Positions 44,919 through 54,733 are shown, counted from the stretch's first letter. The stretch: DNA of 64,000 nt from Ketogulonicigenium vulgare WSH-001 (GCF_000223375.1 NC_017384.1:1986501-2050500), one strand, 5' to 3'. Translations and numbers: made by a program. The notes: a model not told the origin generated them from the letters alone.

Positions 44919-45848
44919 TCATTCCTCCATGTGCGGCAAGGCGGCAGCAATCTGATCGCGGTGCGCCTCGAATTTCGGGGGCAGGATCAGGTTCTGGCCC
45001 AGCTGTGCGCTATCCTCGTCCACATCGAACCCCGGCCCATTGGTCGAGATTTCAAACAACACGCCGCCCGGCGTGCGGAAATAGGCGGCTTGGAAATAGT
45101 ACCGGTCGATCGAGGGCGTGACGCCCCAGCCGGTATCTTCCAGCGTTTTACGCACCTCCTCATGGGCGATCAGGTCGGGCACGGCAAAAGCGATATGGTG
45201 CACGGTGCCCGCGCTTTGGCGGGCGCGCTCGATGGTTGGTAGCGTTTCAATGTCGATGATCGCGGCATGTTCCCCGTCGGGCAGATGCAGGCGGGTGACA
45301 GCGCCGTTGCTCTCAAGGTCTTGATATCCCATGAAATGCAGCAGCTCGCGCGTGGCGCCCGAATCTTTCAGCCGGAGGCTTGCGGAATGAAAGCCGCGGA
45401 TCGCCATATCTTCGCCGACCCCGCTCCCCGTCCAAGGCGCGCGGGGGTCATCCCCCTCGATCAGCGCAAAGCTATCGCCGTCAGGCGCGGTAAACGCGAC
45501 CAGCGCCGCGCCAAACGATTGGCCAAAGGCGATATCCGTGGCCCCGCCCAACGCCAGCCGATCCGCCCAAGCACTGAGGCTGCCCTTTGGCACGGTGAAA
45601 TTGGTCACGCCCACCTCGCCCGTGCCGCGCCGACCGGGGCGGGCATGGGGTATGGGGAAAAAGGTCATCGCCGAGGCCTGATCCCCCAGCGCGTTCCCGT
45701 AATACAGGTGATACATATCGGGCGCGTCTTGGTTCACCGACTTTTTCACGCGGCGCAGGCCCAGGGTGCGGGTGAAAAACGCATTCGTGCGATTGGCGTC
45801 GGACGCCAAGGACGAGATGTGATGCAGGCCTTTGATCTGGGTTAGCAT
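44919..45848 (-). CDS. Ring-cleaving dioxygenase, VOC family (MhqO/LinE-like)
   Basis: 309-residue cytoplasmic extradiol-type dioxygenase with two VOC modules. Each module supplies metal ligands: GLHHISSLASDANRTNAFFT and FHSASLRLKD at the starts, VHHIAFAVPD and GGVLFEISTNGPGFDVDED near the C-terminus with the Glu ligand. The phrase SVNQDAPDMYHLYYGNALGD is diagnostic for the hydroquinone-dioxygenase group. Operon with the esterase. An inverted repeat (45853-45875) overlaps its ribosome binding site. Confidence 0.88.
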   Translation of the reverse strand: MLTQIKGLHHISSLASDANRTNAFFTRTLGLRRVKKSVNQDAPDMYHLYYGNALGDQASAMTFFPIPHARPGRRGTGEVGVTNFTVPKGSLSAWADRLALGGATDIAFGQSFGAALVAFTAPDGDSFALIEGDDPRAPWTGSGVGEDMAIRGFHSASLRLKDSGATRELLHFMGYQDLESNGAVTRLHLPDGEHAAIIDIETLPTIERARQSAGTVHHIAFAVPDLIAHEEVRKTLEDTGWGVTPSIDRYYFQAAYFRTPGGVLFEISTNGPGFDVDEDSAQLGQNLILPPKFEAHRDQIAAALPHMEE

Positions 45849-45852
45849 GATG

Positions 45853-45875
45853 CCCCTCCATAAGATGTTGAGGGG
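45853..45875. promoter_or_regulatory. Inverted repeat over the dioxygenase ribosome binding site
   Basis: CCCCTC (45853-45858), 11-bp spacer, GAGGGG (45870-45875), immediately upstream of the dioxygenase start on the minus strand. It could be an operator or an RNA hairpin masking the Shine-Dalgarno; part of one arm is the Shine-Dalgarno itself, so chance is possible. Confidence 0.3.
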
Positions 45876-45900
45876 AATCTAATCCATTCGCGGCCCGCAT

Positions 45901-45931
45901 AAAGCGCAGCCCCGACAGAGGGGCTGTGCGC
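45901..45931 (-). terminator. Terminator after aldehyde dehydrogenase gene
   Basis: Stem AGCCCC (45908-45913) / GGGGCT (45920-45925), extended by about four more pairs (one G-T) to 45904/45929. On the minus strand it runs into TTT. It lies 10 bp past the dehydrogenase stop. Confidence 0.6.
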
Positions 45932-45940
45932 TGCTGCACA

Positions 45941-47374
45941 TTAATTCCAGTCAGAAATCGCTTTTTCGATCAGGAATTCATTGATACCCCAGATGCCGCC
46001 TTCACGCGCCGTGCCCGATGATTTGACGCCGCCAAAGAAGGCGCCATCGCCAAGGCTGCGATAATTCATCTCGATCATACCGGCGTTCAACTGCAACCCA
46101 AGGCGGCGGGCGCGCGCCTTATCAGCGGTCTGGACGTAATTGGTCAGGCCGTATTCGGTGTCATTGGCGATCTGGATCGCCTCCTCCTCGGTATCAAAGG
46201 GAAGCATGGACAGGACGGGGCCGAAAATCTCTTCCTTTTCAATGCGCATCCCGGGGCGGACATCGGCAAAGACGGTGGGGCGGATGAAATAGCCCTTGTT
46301 GAGCCCCTCGGGCAGGCCGGTGCCCCCTGCAAGCAAGGTTGCGCCCTCATCAATGCCGGATTGGATCAGATCTTGGATCTTGTCCCATTGCGCGCGGTTC
46401 ACGACCGGGCCGATATGGCTGCCACTTTTGGCGGCGGGGGCGACGGTGGTTTCCTCGGCCGCCTTGCGCGCGACTTCCAAAGCGCGATCATAAAGGGGAC
46501 GCTCGACCAACATGCGCGAGGGGGCGTTGCAGGACTGGCCAGCGTTGTTGAACATGCGGCGCACGCCTTTGGTGACGGCCTCCTCGCCCGCATCGGCAAA
46601 GATCACATTCGCACCCTTGCCGCCCAGTTCCAGCGTCACGCGTTTCAGCGTCTCGGCGGCGGTGCGGCTGATCGCCTTGCCCGCGCGGGTCGAGCCGGTG
46701 AACGAGATCATCGCGATATCGGGATGGCTGGACATCTGCGTACCGACCCCCGCCCCATCGCCATTCACCAGATTGAACACACCCGCAGGCACGCCCGCAT
46801 CATGAACGAATTCGGCAAACAGCATGGACGACAGCGGCGCTTCCTCGGACGGTTTCAGAACCAGCGTGCATCCCGCCAGCAGCGCGGGGATCACCTTCAG
46901 CGTCACCTGGTTCATCGGCCAGTTCCACGGCGTGATCAGGCCGACCACACCAATGGGGTGTTTCACGATCCGCGTGCCGGGCGCCTCGGGCCCCATGTCA
47001 TGCGCCCATTCCATGCGATCCAGGGCCGACAGGAACCCCTCGATATGTTCGGACACGCAGGGCGCCTGAGAGTTGCGGGCAAAGTCGATGGGCGCGCCCA
47101 TTTCCATGCTGATCGCCTGGGCCATTTCCTCGGCCCGGATGTAATATTGCGCCAAAATCCGCTCGACATAGGTGCGGCGCAGATCCAGCGGCGTCACGGC
47201 CCAAGCGGGGAATGCCGCCTTTGCCGCTGCGACGGCTTTGTCCGTATCTACCTGATCACCCAACGAAATCACGGCGCAGGCCTCCTCGGTCGAGGGGTTG
47301 ATCACCTGATGGTCGCGCGGGGCCGCAGGACAAACCCACTGTCCGCCAATATAGAAAGCGCGCTTCTCGATCAT
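45941..47374 (-). CDS. NAD(P)-dependent aldehyde dehydrogenase
   Basis: 477-residue ALDH-superfamily enzyme that oxidises an aldehyde to the acid. Cofactor and catalytic motifs: GVVGLITPWNWPMNQVTLKV, the catalytic Glu in VTLELGGKGANVIFADA, the nucleophile Cys in NNAGQSCNAPSRMLV, FTGSTRAGKAI and IFGPVLSMLPFD. ATG 47374 has GAGGAG 6 nt upstream; the open frame to 47443 is longer but without support. Monocistronic, with a terminator downstream; divergent from the peroxiredoxin gene. Substrate not assignable. Confidence 0.92.
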   Translation of the reverse strand: MIEKRAFYIGGQWVCPAAPRDHQVINPSTEEACAVISLGDQVDTDKAVAAAKAAFPAWAVTPLDLRRTYVERILAQYYIRAEEMAQAISMEMGAPIDFARNSQAPCVSEHIEGFLSALDRMEWAHDMGPEAPGTRIVKHPIGVVGLITPWNWPMNQVTLKVIPALLAGCTLVLKPSEEAPLSSMLFAEFVHDAGVPAGVFNLVNGDGAGVGTQMSSHPDIAMISFTGSTRAGKAISRTAAETLKRVTLELGGKGANVIFADAGEEAVTKGVRRMFNNAGQSCNAPSRMLVERPLYDRALEVARKAAEETTVAPAAKSGSHIGPVVNRAQWDKIQDLIQSGIDEGATLLAGGTGLPEGLNKGYFIRPTVFADVRPGMRIEKEEIFGPVLSMLPFDTEEEAIQIANDTEYGLTNYVQTADKARARRLGLQLNAGMIEMNYRSLGDGAFFGGVKSSGTAREGGIWGINEFLIEKAISDWN

Positions 47375-47498
47375 TTTATTCTCCTCAACTGGCGAACTAT
47401 AGCAAAATATCCCTGCAGCGGGCGCTGGCTCCCATTTGGGCAAAAGCTATACTCGATCACGAGATAGGGCCCGCCCGCCCGACTGAAAGGAGTCCGAT

Positions 47499-48152
47499 AT
47501 GAGCCTTCGCATTAATGATGTCATTCCTGACCTAAGCGTAGAAACCGATCAAGGCACGATCAAGCTGCATGACTGGATCGGCGACGCTTGGGCCGTGATC
47601 TTTTCGCATCCCAAGGATTTTACGCCCGTTTGCACGACAGAATTCGGCGCCGTGGCGCAACTGGCCGATGAATGGGCCAAGCGCGGCACCAAGGTGCTGG
47701 GCGTTTCGGTCGACGGCGTCGAGGAACATGTGAAATGGAAAGCCGATATCGAAACCGTCGGCGGCGCGGCTCCGACCTTCCCGATTGTGGCGGATAAGGG
47801 TCTGGAGCTGGCCAAGGCCTTCGACATGCTGCCTGCCGAGGCCTATCTGCCCGAGGGGCGCACCCCCAATGACACGGCCACCGTCCGCGCCGTGTTCATC
47901 ATCGGGCCGGATAAAAAGCTGAAACTGTCGATGATCTATCCGATGAATGTCGGGCGCAATTTTGCCGAAGTGCTGCGCGCGCTGAATGCGCTGCAAACAT
48001 CTGCAAAGAATGGCATTTCGACCCCTGCGAACTGGGAAGCGGGCAAGGATGTCGTGGTGCCGCTGACCATCAGCGACGAAGATGCCAAGGCGCGGTTCGA
48101 TAATTTCCAAACCGTCCTGCCCTATCTGCGCACCGCAAAACTGCGCGACTAG
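47499..48152 (+). CDS. 1-Cys peroxiredoxin (Prx6 type)
   Basis: 217-residue thiol peroxidase that reduces H2O2 and organic peroxides. The peroxidatic Cys45 lies in SHPKDFTPVCTTEFGAV; the Prx6-type C-terminal extension (WEAGKDVVVPLTISDEDAKA) is present. No resolving Cys is visible, hence 1-Cys. It is preceded by AAAGGAG and divergent from the aldehyde dehydrogenase. The convergent recF begins its stop 3 bp after this stop; a strong hairpin inside the recF end (48160-48198) may stop transcripts. Confidence 0.93.
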   Translation: MSLRINDVIPDLSVETDQGTIKLHDWIGDAWAVIFSHPKDFTPVCTTEFGAVAQLADEWAKRGTKVLGVSVDGVEEHVKWKADIETVGGAAPTFPIVADKGLELAKAFDMLPAEAYLPEGRTPNDTATVRAVFIIGPDKKLKLSMIYPMNVGRNFAEVLRALNALQTSAKNGISTPANWEAGKDVVVPLTISDEDAKARFDNFQTVLPYLRTAKLRD

Positions 48153-48155
48153 ACC

Positions 48156-49268
48156 CTAGCCCGGCAGATCGACCGCCGTGATGGTCGAGCCTGCCGGGCC
48201 TTCCTCGACCGCAAAGCCCTGGGCGCGCGGCCCGAGGCCCGCAAAAAGCTGCACTTCGGTGCCGGTCATAAAGGTCTGTCCCGCCATCGCGGTGATCTCA
48301 TCATAAAGCGCGGCGCGGCGTGCGGCGTCCAGATGGGCCGAGACCTCATCCAGCAGCAGAATCGGCGCGACGCCGCGATCCTCGGCCAGCGCGCGCCCAT
48401 TGGCCAGCACCAGCGAGATCAGCAGCGCCTTTTGCTCGCCGGTCGAGCAATCGGCCGCAATCATGCCCTTGGCCTGCCAGATCGCCGACAAATCAGCGCG
48501 GTGCGGCCCCACCAAGGAACGCCCGGCCAGCAGATCGCGCGGGCGGCTCCCCTCCAGCGCATCCGCCAGCGCGGCCTCGTCCACGGGGCTTGGCCCTTCG
48601 CTTGTCAGGGTCAGATCGGCGGCGGGAAAGGCGGTATCGGCGCTGGCCTGCGCATCGCGCAGCCGCTCGATCAGGGCAAGACGGTTGCGGGTCATCTCGG
48701 CGCCGGATTTCGCCATGATCCGCTCGATCGCGGCGTACCAATGTGCATCGCGCACACCGTCTTTCAGCAGGCGGTTGCGCTGGCGCATCGCTTTTTCATA
48801 TTCCAGCGCAAGCGCCGCGTGATCGGGGGCAAAGCTCATCACCATGCGATCAAGGAAACGGCGACGCCCCTCGGCGGCCTCGATCCACAGGCGGTCCATC
48901 GCGGGCACCAGCCAGACAATCGGCATGATCGCAGCCAGCGCCACCTGCGGCGCGGGCTTGTCATCGATGCGGACGGTGCGCGATTCCCCCGGGGCGGCGG
49001 CGGTCTCTACCTCGTGGCTCTCATGCAGCCGGGTCAGGCTGGCCTGCACTTTCCACCCGACCGACTCTGGGCGGCGGGCCAGATCCTCGGTCACGGCGCG
49101 GCGCAGGCCCCGCCCGGGGGACAGCAGCGAGATCGCCTCGATCAGATTGGTTTTGCCCGCACCATTGCTGCCGACAAAAGCGACAGGGCGACCATCAAAC
49201 GCCAATTCCGCCCGTTTATGCGAGCGGAAATGCGAGAGTTTCAGGGCATTGAGTGCAAGTCCGGCCAT
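48156..49268 (-). CDS. recF: DNA replication and repair protein RecF
   Basis: 370-residue SMC-like ATPase that loads RecA at gaps. Walker A FVGSNGAGKTNLIEAISLL near the N-terminus, FRSHKRAEL before it, the YEKAMRQRNRLLK segment typical of RecF, signature STGEQKALLISLVLA and Walker B ILLLDEVSAHLD. Third gene of dnaA-dnaN-recF, 9 bp after dnaN. Its last codons form a 13-bp imperfect hairpin (48160-48198). Confidence 0.95.
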   Translation of the reverse strand: MAGLALNALKLSHFRSHKRAELAFDGRPVAFVGSNGAGKTNLIEAISLLSPGRGLRRAVTEDLARRPESVGWKVQASLTRLHESHEVETAAAPGESRTVRIDDKPAPQVALAAIMPIVWLVPAMDRLWIEAAEGRRRFLDRMVMSFAPDHAALALEYEKAMRQRNRLLKDGVRDAHWYAAIERIMAKSGAEMTRNRLALIERLRDAQASADTAFPAADLTLTSEGPSPVDEAALADALEGSRPRDLLAGRSLVGPHRADLSAIWQAKGMIAADCSTGEQKALLISLVLANGRALAEDRGVAPILLLDEVSAHLDAARRAALYDEITAMAGQTFMTGTEVQLFAGLGPRAQGFAVEEGPAGSTITAVDLPG

Positions 49269-49277
49269 GATGGCGCG

Positions 49278-50396
49278 TTAAACGCGCATCGGCATCACGA
49301 CATAGACCGCCGATGTATCGCCGCCTTCGCGCATCAGGGCGGGATCGCCGGGACCGTTTAGCATAAAGACCGCATTCTCGCGATCCACCTGCGCGGCGAT
49401 TTCCTGCAAGTATTTGGCATTGAACCCGATTTCCAGACGCTCGTCGGCATAGGCGACGACCAGCTCTTCCTCGGCGGCGCCCGTATCGGGCGATTGCACC
49501 GACAGCAGCAGGCGATCATCTTCCAGCGCCAGTTTCACGGCGCGCGAACGCTCGGACGAGACAGTCGCCACGCGGTCGACGGCCTTGGCGAATTCGGCGG
49601 CGTCAACCTCTAGCCTGCGGGTATTGCCGGTCGGGATGACGCGCGTGTAATCGGGGAAGGTGCCGTCGATCACCTTGGAGGTCAGGGTGATATTCGGCGT
49701 CGCAAACCGGATCTTGGTTTCCGAGACAGAGACCGCGATCAGCGCATTGTCGTCGTCGAGCAGCTTGCGCAGCTCGCCCACGGTTTTGCGCGGCACGATC
49801 ACACCGGGCATCCCCGCCGCGCCATCGGGCAGCGGCGCATCAATGCGGGCCAGACGGTGGCCATCGGTGGCAACAGCGCGCAGCACCGGCCCCTCTTCGC
49901 CGGTGGCGATGTGGAAATAGACGCCGTTCAGATAGTAACGGGTTTCCTCGGTCGAGATCGCGAATTTCGACTTATCGAACAGGCGGCGCAGCAGCGGCGC
50001 GGGCGCGGTAAAGCTTGCCTCGAAATCAGCCGAGGCCATCGCCGGGAAATCCTGCTGCGGCAAGGTCGCAAGGGTAAAGGTGGAACGACCTGCGGCAATC
50101 GTCAGACGCTCGGCGCTGGGATCATAGGTGATCGCGACCAGCGCGCCGTCGGGCAGCTTGCGGACAATCTCGTTCAGCATGGCGGCGTTGACGGTTGCCG
50201 CACCGGCCTGCTCCACCATGGCAACCGCGCTGTCCTGCACCTCGATATCAAGGTCGGTGGCGCGGAACTGCACGGCGGCCCCTTCGGCGGCGATCAGCAC
50301 GTTGGACAGGATCGGGATCGCGTTGCGCCGCTCGACAACCGACTGCGCTTGGGCGACGGCCTTCAACAGGGCGCTACGTTCGATACTGAACTTCAT
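49278..50396 (-). CDS. dnaN: DNA polymerase III subunit beta (sliding clamp)
   Basis: 372-residue beta clamp, the normal length, with three clamp domains. Seen: MKFSIERSALLKAVAQAQSV and RRNAIPILSNVLI at the N-terminus, YYLNGVYFH in the second domain and the C-terminal GDTSAVYVVMPMRV. It tethers polymerase III to DNA. It lies 82 bp downstream of dnaA and just upstream of recF, the canonical bacterial order. Confidence 0.97.
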   Translation of the reverse strand: MKFSIERSALLKAVAQAQSVVERRNAIPILSNVLIAAEGAAVQFRATDLDIEVQDSAVAMVEQAGAATVNAAMLNEIVRKLPDGALVAITYDPSAERLTIAAGRSTFTLATLPQQDFPAMASADFEASFTAPAPLLRRLFDKSKFAISTEETRYYLNGVYFHIATGEEGPVLRAVATDGHRLARIDAPLPDGAAGMPGVIVPRKTVGELRKLLDDDNALIAVSVSETKIRFATPNITLTSKVIDGTFPDYTRVIPTGNTRRLEVDAAEFAKAVDRVATVSSERSRAVKLALEDDRLLLSVQSPDTGAAEEELVVAYADERLEIGFNAKYLQEIAAQVDRENAVFMLNGPGDPALMREGGDTSAVYVVMPMRV

Positions 50397-50478
50397 ATGC
50401 TTGCTCCGAAAACTTGTCAGGGCGACCTTAGCGCAATGGCCGCCGGGCGCAAGGCGCGGCTTAGGGTCAGGGCCTGTC

Positions 50479-51886
50479 TCAGGCCTCCAGCGCGCGTTTC
50501 AGCACCTTCAGATCATCGGCCATCTGGCTGTCCGACGAGATCAACTGTTCGATCTTTTTCACGCCATGCATGATGGTCGTGTGATCACGCCCGCCAAAGT
50601 GGCGGCCAATCTCGGGCAGCGAGCGGCTGGTCATCTTTTTCGACAGATACATCGCCACCTGACGCGGACGGGCAAAGGCGCGGACGCGGCGGGGCCCGAC
50701 CATATCGGCGATGCGGATGTTATAATGCTCGCAGACGCGGCGCTGGATGTCCTCGACCGTCACCTTGCGTTCCGAGGCGCGCAGGATATCGGCGAGACAA
50801 TCCTGCGTCAGCGCGATGCTGATGGATTTATTCACCAGACCCGCAAAGGCGAACAGACGCGTCAGCGCGCCTTCCAGCACGCGAATATTGCTGCTGATGC
50901 GATGCGCGAGGAAGGGCAGCACATCCTCTTCCAGCACGACATGCGGATAGGCGGCAGCGGCGGTTTTGGCGCGCGATTCCAGCACCCCAAGGCGCAGGGT
51001 GAAATCCGACGGGTGCAGATCCACCACCAGCCCCGCCTGCAGGCGCGAGCTGATGCGATCATTGATATCGCGGATCTCGCCCGGCGCACGATCAGACGAG
51101 ATGATGACCTGCTTTTGTGCATCGACCAGCGCGTTGAACGTGTGGAAGAATTCCTCCTGCGTCGATTCCTTGCCCGCGATGAATTGCACGTCGTCGATCA
51201 TCAGCACATCGACCGAGCGCAGCATGGCTTTGAAATCCAGCGCCTTTTTATCGCGCAAGGCCGAGACAAAGCGATACATGAACTGCTCGGCCGACAGATA
51301 GAGCACGTTCAGATCGGGCTGCTGGCGGCGCAGCTCATGCGCGATGGCATGCATCAGATGGGTTTTGCCCCAGGCCGACGCCGCCATACATGAACAGCGG
51401 GTTAAAGCCGACCGGCCCGCCCTGCGCCACGCGGCGCGCGGCGGCATAGGCCAGCTCGTTGGATTTGCCGACGATAAAGCGGTCAAATGTATAACGCGCA
51501 TCCAGCTGGGCGGCAGGGATAGCGTTGGATTTGGCGGGCGCAGGCGCGGCCGGAGCCTCGGGGGCGGCAGGCTCGGCCAGACGGGCGGCACCGCCCACAC
51601 GGCGCGGGGTGGCCGCGCGCAGGCCCCCGCGCAGGCTGGGACGCGCCGCTGCAGCGATAAAGCCCAAACGCTGCACCTGAATGCCAAGCCGGTTCAGATG
51701 ATACAGGATCAGCTCGCCAAAATTGGTCGAGACGTAATTGCCAATGAAATTCGTCGGCACCGAAAAGGTCGCAACGCCATCCGCCAAGCTGTCCAGCTCA
51801 AGCGGCGCAATCCAGTTGGTAAAGTTGTTTACCCCAACAGCAGCTTTCAGGTTGTCCTGAACCTGCACCCAACCGGCCTTCGTCAT
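50479..51886 (-). pseudogene. dnaA: Chromosomal replication initiator DnaA, interrupted by a one-base insertion
   Basis: The two halves of dnaA lie in different frames. The first frame (ATG 51886, [19 protein letters not shown]) holds domain I, linker II and the start of domain III up to [13 protein letters not shown], then runs off to a stop near 51335. The second frame continues with [12 protein letters not shown], Walker B MIDDVQFIAGKE, sensor IISSDRAPGEI and the domain IV signature DHTTIMHGVKKIEQL to 50479. The break is in the Walker A P-loop. A run of four C on the plus strand (51368-51371) should be three; removing one restores GGVGLGKTHLM and a protein of 468 residues. dnaA is essential, so a homopolymer sequence error is the most likely cause. 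If real, the gene would be broken or need frameshifting. Confidence 0.92.
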
Positions 51887-52535
51887 GCGCGCCCCCCATC
51901 GTGACATCCATGGCCCTGCCCTGCCGGCACAGCCCCATCGCAACGTCACCCAAGGGCGCCCCTGCCTGCCCCAAAGGGCTGACAGGTTGACGCAAACAAA
52001 AACCCTACTGCCCGCCCGAAAGGCGGCCATTGGCCTTGCCACTTATATGCCAGCCCGAAGACCGGCCTATATGCACCCTCTCCTCTGGCAGGAGGAGCGG
52101 GCTGGTCGGCAGCCTCTGATTGGCCAACAGGCAACAGGATATCGCTCGCGGTCAAACGACCACGATCATGCCCTGCAGCATGTCGGTCCCAAATCGGGAG
52201 GCGCTTCCCATGTTTCCCCAGAAACGACGTGAATCGCTTGGTGAAATTAGCGGGGGTTCGGCCTTGGGTTCAACCGAACAACGCGCTTGACAGGCCGCCT
52301 TGATCGCCCGAATCCGCCAGGCTTTTGAATCCCACGGATTCTTTGTCACTGCTGTGTCACATTGGACCAAGGGGGCACGAAAGATTAACCGACACCCACG
52401 TCAAAACTTGACGCTATGGGCGGTAGATTCGGGCGCGGCGACCACAAGAACCCCTTGGAACAAAACGAGATTTCCTCAAAGGGTTGGGAATCACTGAAAA
52501 AACCTTGCGGAAAGCAAAGATGAACCATGACCAAA
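51887..52535. other. Long leader region between rpsT and dnaA
   Basis: About 650 bp without a convincing gene. It carries the dnaA promoter and possibly regulatory sites. By eye I find no good TTATCCACA DnaA boxes, so I do not call an origin. The inverted repeat at 52399-52413 is the only clear symmetry. Confidence 0.45.
52399..52413. promoter_or_regulatory. Inverted repeat in the dnaA leader
   Basis: CGTCAA-aac-TTGACG: perfect 6-bp arms with a 3-bp centre, about 510 bp upstream of the dnaA start. Each arm contains TTGAC, so it might be back-to-back -35 elements or an operator. Partner unknown. Confidence 0.3.
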
Positions 52536-52565
52536 GAAAAAGGCGCGCCAAAGCGGCGCGCCTTT
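52536..52565 (-). terminator. Rho-independent terminator after rpsT
   Basis: Stem AAAGGCGCGCC (52539-52549) / GGCGCGCCTTT (52555-52565), 5-nt loop; on the minus strand the stem runs into a T-tract (aaaaa from 52537). Perfect 11-bp stem. Confidence 0.9.
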
Positions 52566-52612
52566 CATCATTCGTTCACAATTCCGGCGATCCGTTAAGG
52601 ATCTGCGCTGGA

Positions 52613-52882
52613 TTATGCGGTTGCCAGTGCTTTCACACGAGCGGCCAGACGCGACACTTTGCGCGAGGCGGTGTTCTTGTGGAAGACGCCTTTGGTCACG
52701 CCGCGCATCAGCTCGGGTTGGGCGTTCTTCAGCGCTTCGGCTGCAACAGCCTGATCGCCCGAGGCCAGAGCCTCTTCAACCTTGCGCAGGTAGGTGCGGA
52801 TACGCGAACGGCGCATCTTGTTCACTGCAAAGCGAGCCGCGTTCTGACGGGCGCGCTTGGCGGATTGGGGCGTATTTGCCAT
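52613..52882 (-). CDS. rpsT: 30S ribosomal protein S20
   Basis: 89-residue basic helical protein: [20 protein letters not shown] at the start, [20 protein letters not shown] and the C-terminal [20 protein letters not shown] match S20. Binds 16S rRNA in early 30S assembly. Own terminator downstream; ATG 52882. It lies between dnaA and mutM as in related genomes, where an enoyl-CoA hydratase gene often also intervenes but is absent here. Confidence 0.96.
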   Translation of the reverse strand: MANTPQSAKRARQNAARFAVNKMRRSRIRTYLRKVEEALASGDQAVAAEALKNAQPELMRGVTKGVFHKNTASRKVSRLAARVKALATA

Positions 52883-52999
52883 GTTATCTCGATCCCGTCT
52901 GGGCTAATTCATCTGAGGACGTGTCCTTAGGCCCGAGTGGCAGGCAAGTCAACAGGGGCAAGGCCGTTGTTTTACGCAATAGGCAGGAATCTTGTGCTT

Positions 53000-53860
53000 T
53001 CAGCGATGGATGGCCTGACAGAGCGGGCAGAAAAAGCTGGAACGGCCCGCTTGGACGATTCGTGCCACCGTGCCGATACAGCCCGGCGTGCTACAGGGTT
53101 GCCCCTCGCGGCCATAAACCTGGAAGGCATGCTGGAAATAGCCCAAAGTGCCGTCGGTCTTTTGATAATCGCGCAAGCTCGAGCCGCCAGCACGAATCGC
53201 CTCGTCCAGCACATCGCGGATCAGGGGGACGAGGCGATCGGCCTCAAGCGCGGTCAAATCCCCCGCAAGGCGCGCGGGGTGGATGCGGGCGCGAAACAGG
53301 ACCTCGCAGACATAGATATTACCAAGGCCCGCCACGATATGCTGGTCCAGCAGCGCCGATTTGATCGGTGTTTTGCGCCCCGCAAGTCGCGCCGCCAAAT
53401 AGGCGGGCGAGAAATCATTGCCAAAGGGCTCGGGCCCCAGCACCGCAATCAGCGGGTTCTGATCGACGGCGTCTGTCGCCATCAGATCCATCGCCCCAAA
53501 GCGACGCGCGTCGTTAAAGGCGATCCGCGCGCCCCCTGCCATGTCCAGCACCACATGGTCGTGCTTTTCCGGCAGCGCCCGCGCATGTTCATATTCGCCG
53601 ATCATCACGCCCGAAATCAGCATCCGCCCCGACATGCCCAGATGGATCAGCAGCGTCTCGGCACTGTCCAGATCGGCAAGGATGTATTTCGACCGCCGCC
53701 GCAGCGACAGCACGCGCTTGCCCGTCAGGCGCTGCGCCATATCGGGTGGAAACGGCCAGCGCAGATCGGGACGGCGTACATCGGCGGCTGCGATCACCTG
53801 CCCCTCCATCACCGGCAAAAGGCCGCGGCGGACGGTTTCAACCTCGGGCAGTTCGGGCAT
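53000..53860 (-). CDS. mutM: Formamidopyrimidine-DNA glycosylase MutM/Fpg
   Basis: 286-residue bifunctional glycosylase/AP lyase that removes 8-oxoguanine and formamidopyrimidines. After Met removal the N-terminal catalytic Pro is in [13 protein letters not shown]. The helix-two-turn-helix ([20 protein letters not shown]) and the C-terminal zinc finger with four Cys (CSTPGC ... FFCPLC) are intact. Only the ATG at 53860 places Pro at position 2; the frame open to 53905 would inactivate it. Confidence 0.96.
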   Translation of the reverse strand: MPELPEVETVRRGLLPVMEGQVIAAADVRRPDLRWPFPPDMAQRLTGKRVLSLRRRSKYILADLDSAETLLIHLGMSGRMLISGVMIGEYEHARALPEKHDHVVLDMAGGARIAFNDARRFGAMDLMATDAVDQNPLIAVLGPEPFGNDFSPAYLAARLAGRKTPIKSALLDQHIVAGLGNIYVCEVLFRARIHPARLAGDLTALEADRLVPLIRDVLDEAIRAGGSSLRDYQKTDGTLGYFQHAFQVYGREGQPCSTPGCIGTVARIVQAGRSSFFCPLCQAIHR

Positions 53861-53978
53861 GGCGCATTCCTGTCTATTGGCCCGTGAACATAGGCGCGGG
53901 GGCACGCGGGAACAAGCATTTGCCTTGCCCCCCCGCAGCGGCTATCCCCTTAAGCAGCACAAGATAAGGCGCGGGCCC

Positions 53979-54731
53979 ATGGCAACGGATGATCAAAAGA
54001 CCACCCATTTCGGTTTTCAGAACGTGCCAGAGGGCGAAAAGTCCGGCCGCGTGCAAGGGGTGTTCCGCTCGGTCGCCAGTAAATACGACATTATGAACGA
54101 CGTGATGTCGGTGGGCATCCACCGGCTGTGGAAAGATGCGATGATGGACTGGCTGGCGCCGCGCGCAGGCCAGCGCCTATTGGATGTGGCGGGCGGCACG
54201 GGCGATATCTCGTTCCGGTTCCTGCGGCGCGCGGGCGGCGCCCATGCCACCGTGCTGGACCTGACCGAGCCCATGCTGATCGCCGGGCGCCAACGCGCCG
54301 AGGCCGAGGATATGGCCGCGCAGCTGGATTGGGTGGTCGGCGATGCGATGGCCCTGCCCTTTCCCGACAACAGCTTTGACGTCTATACGATCAGCTTTGG
54401 CATCCGAAACGTCACCCGCCCCGAGGTTGCGCTGGCCGAGGCCTACCGCGTGCTGCGTCCCGGTGGGCGGCTGATGGTGCTGGAATTCAGCCAATTGCCG
54501 AACCCCGCGCTGCAAAAAGCCTATGACCTTTATTCGTTCAACGTGATCCCCCGCATGGGCCAGATCATCGCGAATGACCGCGACAGCTATCAATATCTGG
54601 TCGAATCGATCCGCAAATTCCCCGATCAAGACACGTTCCTTGGTATGATCCGCGCGGCGGGCTTTGAAAACGCCGCCTATCGCAATCTGTCACTGGGCAT
54701 TGCGGCGCTGCATTCGGGCTGGAAGATCTGA
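53979..54731 (+). CDS. ubiE: Ubiquinone/menaquinone C-methyltransferase UbiE
   Basis: 250-residue SAM-dependent methyltransferase of the quinone ring. [29 protein letters not shown] motif [36 protein letters not shown] and the C-terminal [10 protein letters not shown] are family signatures. ATG 53979 gives the usual length; the open frame upstream overlaps mutM antisense. Followed 2 bp later by ubiB. Confidence 0.96.
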   Translation: MATDDQKTTHFGFQNVPEGEKSGRVQGVFRSVASKYDIMNDVMSVGIHRLWKDAMMDWLAPRAGQRLLDVAGGTGDISFRFLRRAGGAHATVLDLTEPMLIAGRQRAEAEDMAAQLDWVVGDAMALPFPDNSFDVYTISFGIRNVTRPEVALAEAYRVLRPGGRLMVLEFSQLPNPALQKAYDLYSFNVIPRMGQIIANDRDSYQYLVESIRKFPDQDTFLGMIRAAGFENAAYRNLSLGIAALHSGWKI

Positions 54732-54733
54732 CC

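Noticed and set aside
51887..52612. Possible replication origin next to dnaA
   Set aside because: No convincing DnaA boxes by eye, and in alphaproteobacteria oriC is often not beside dnaA.
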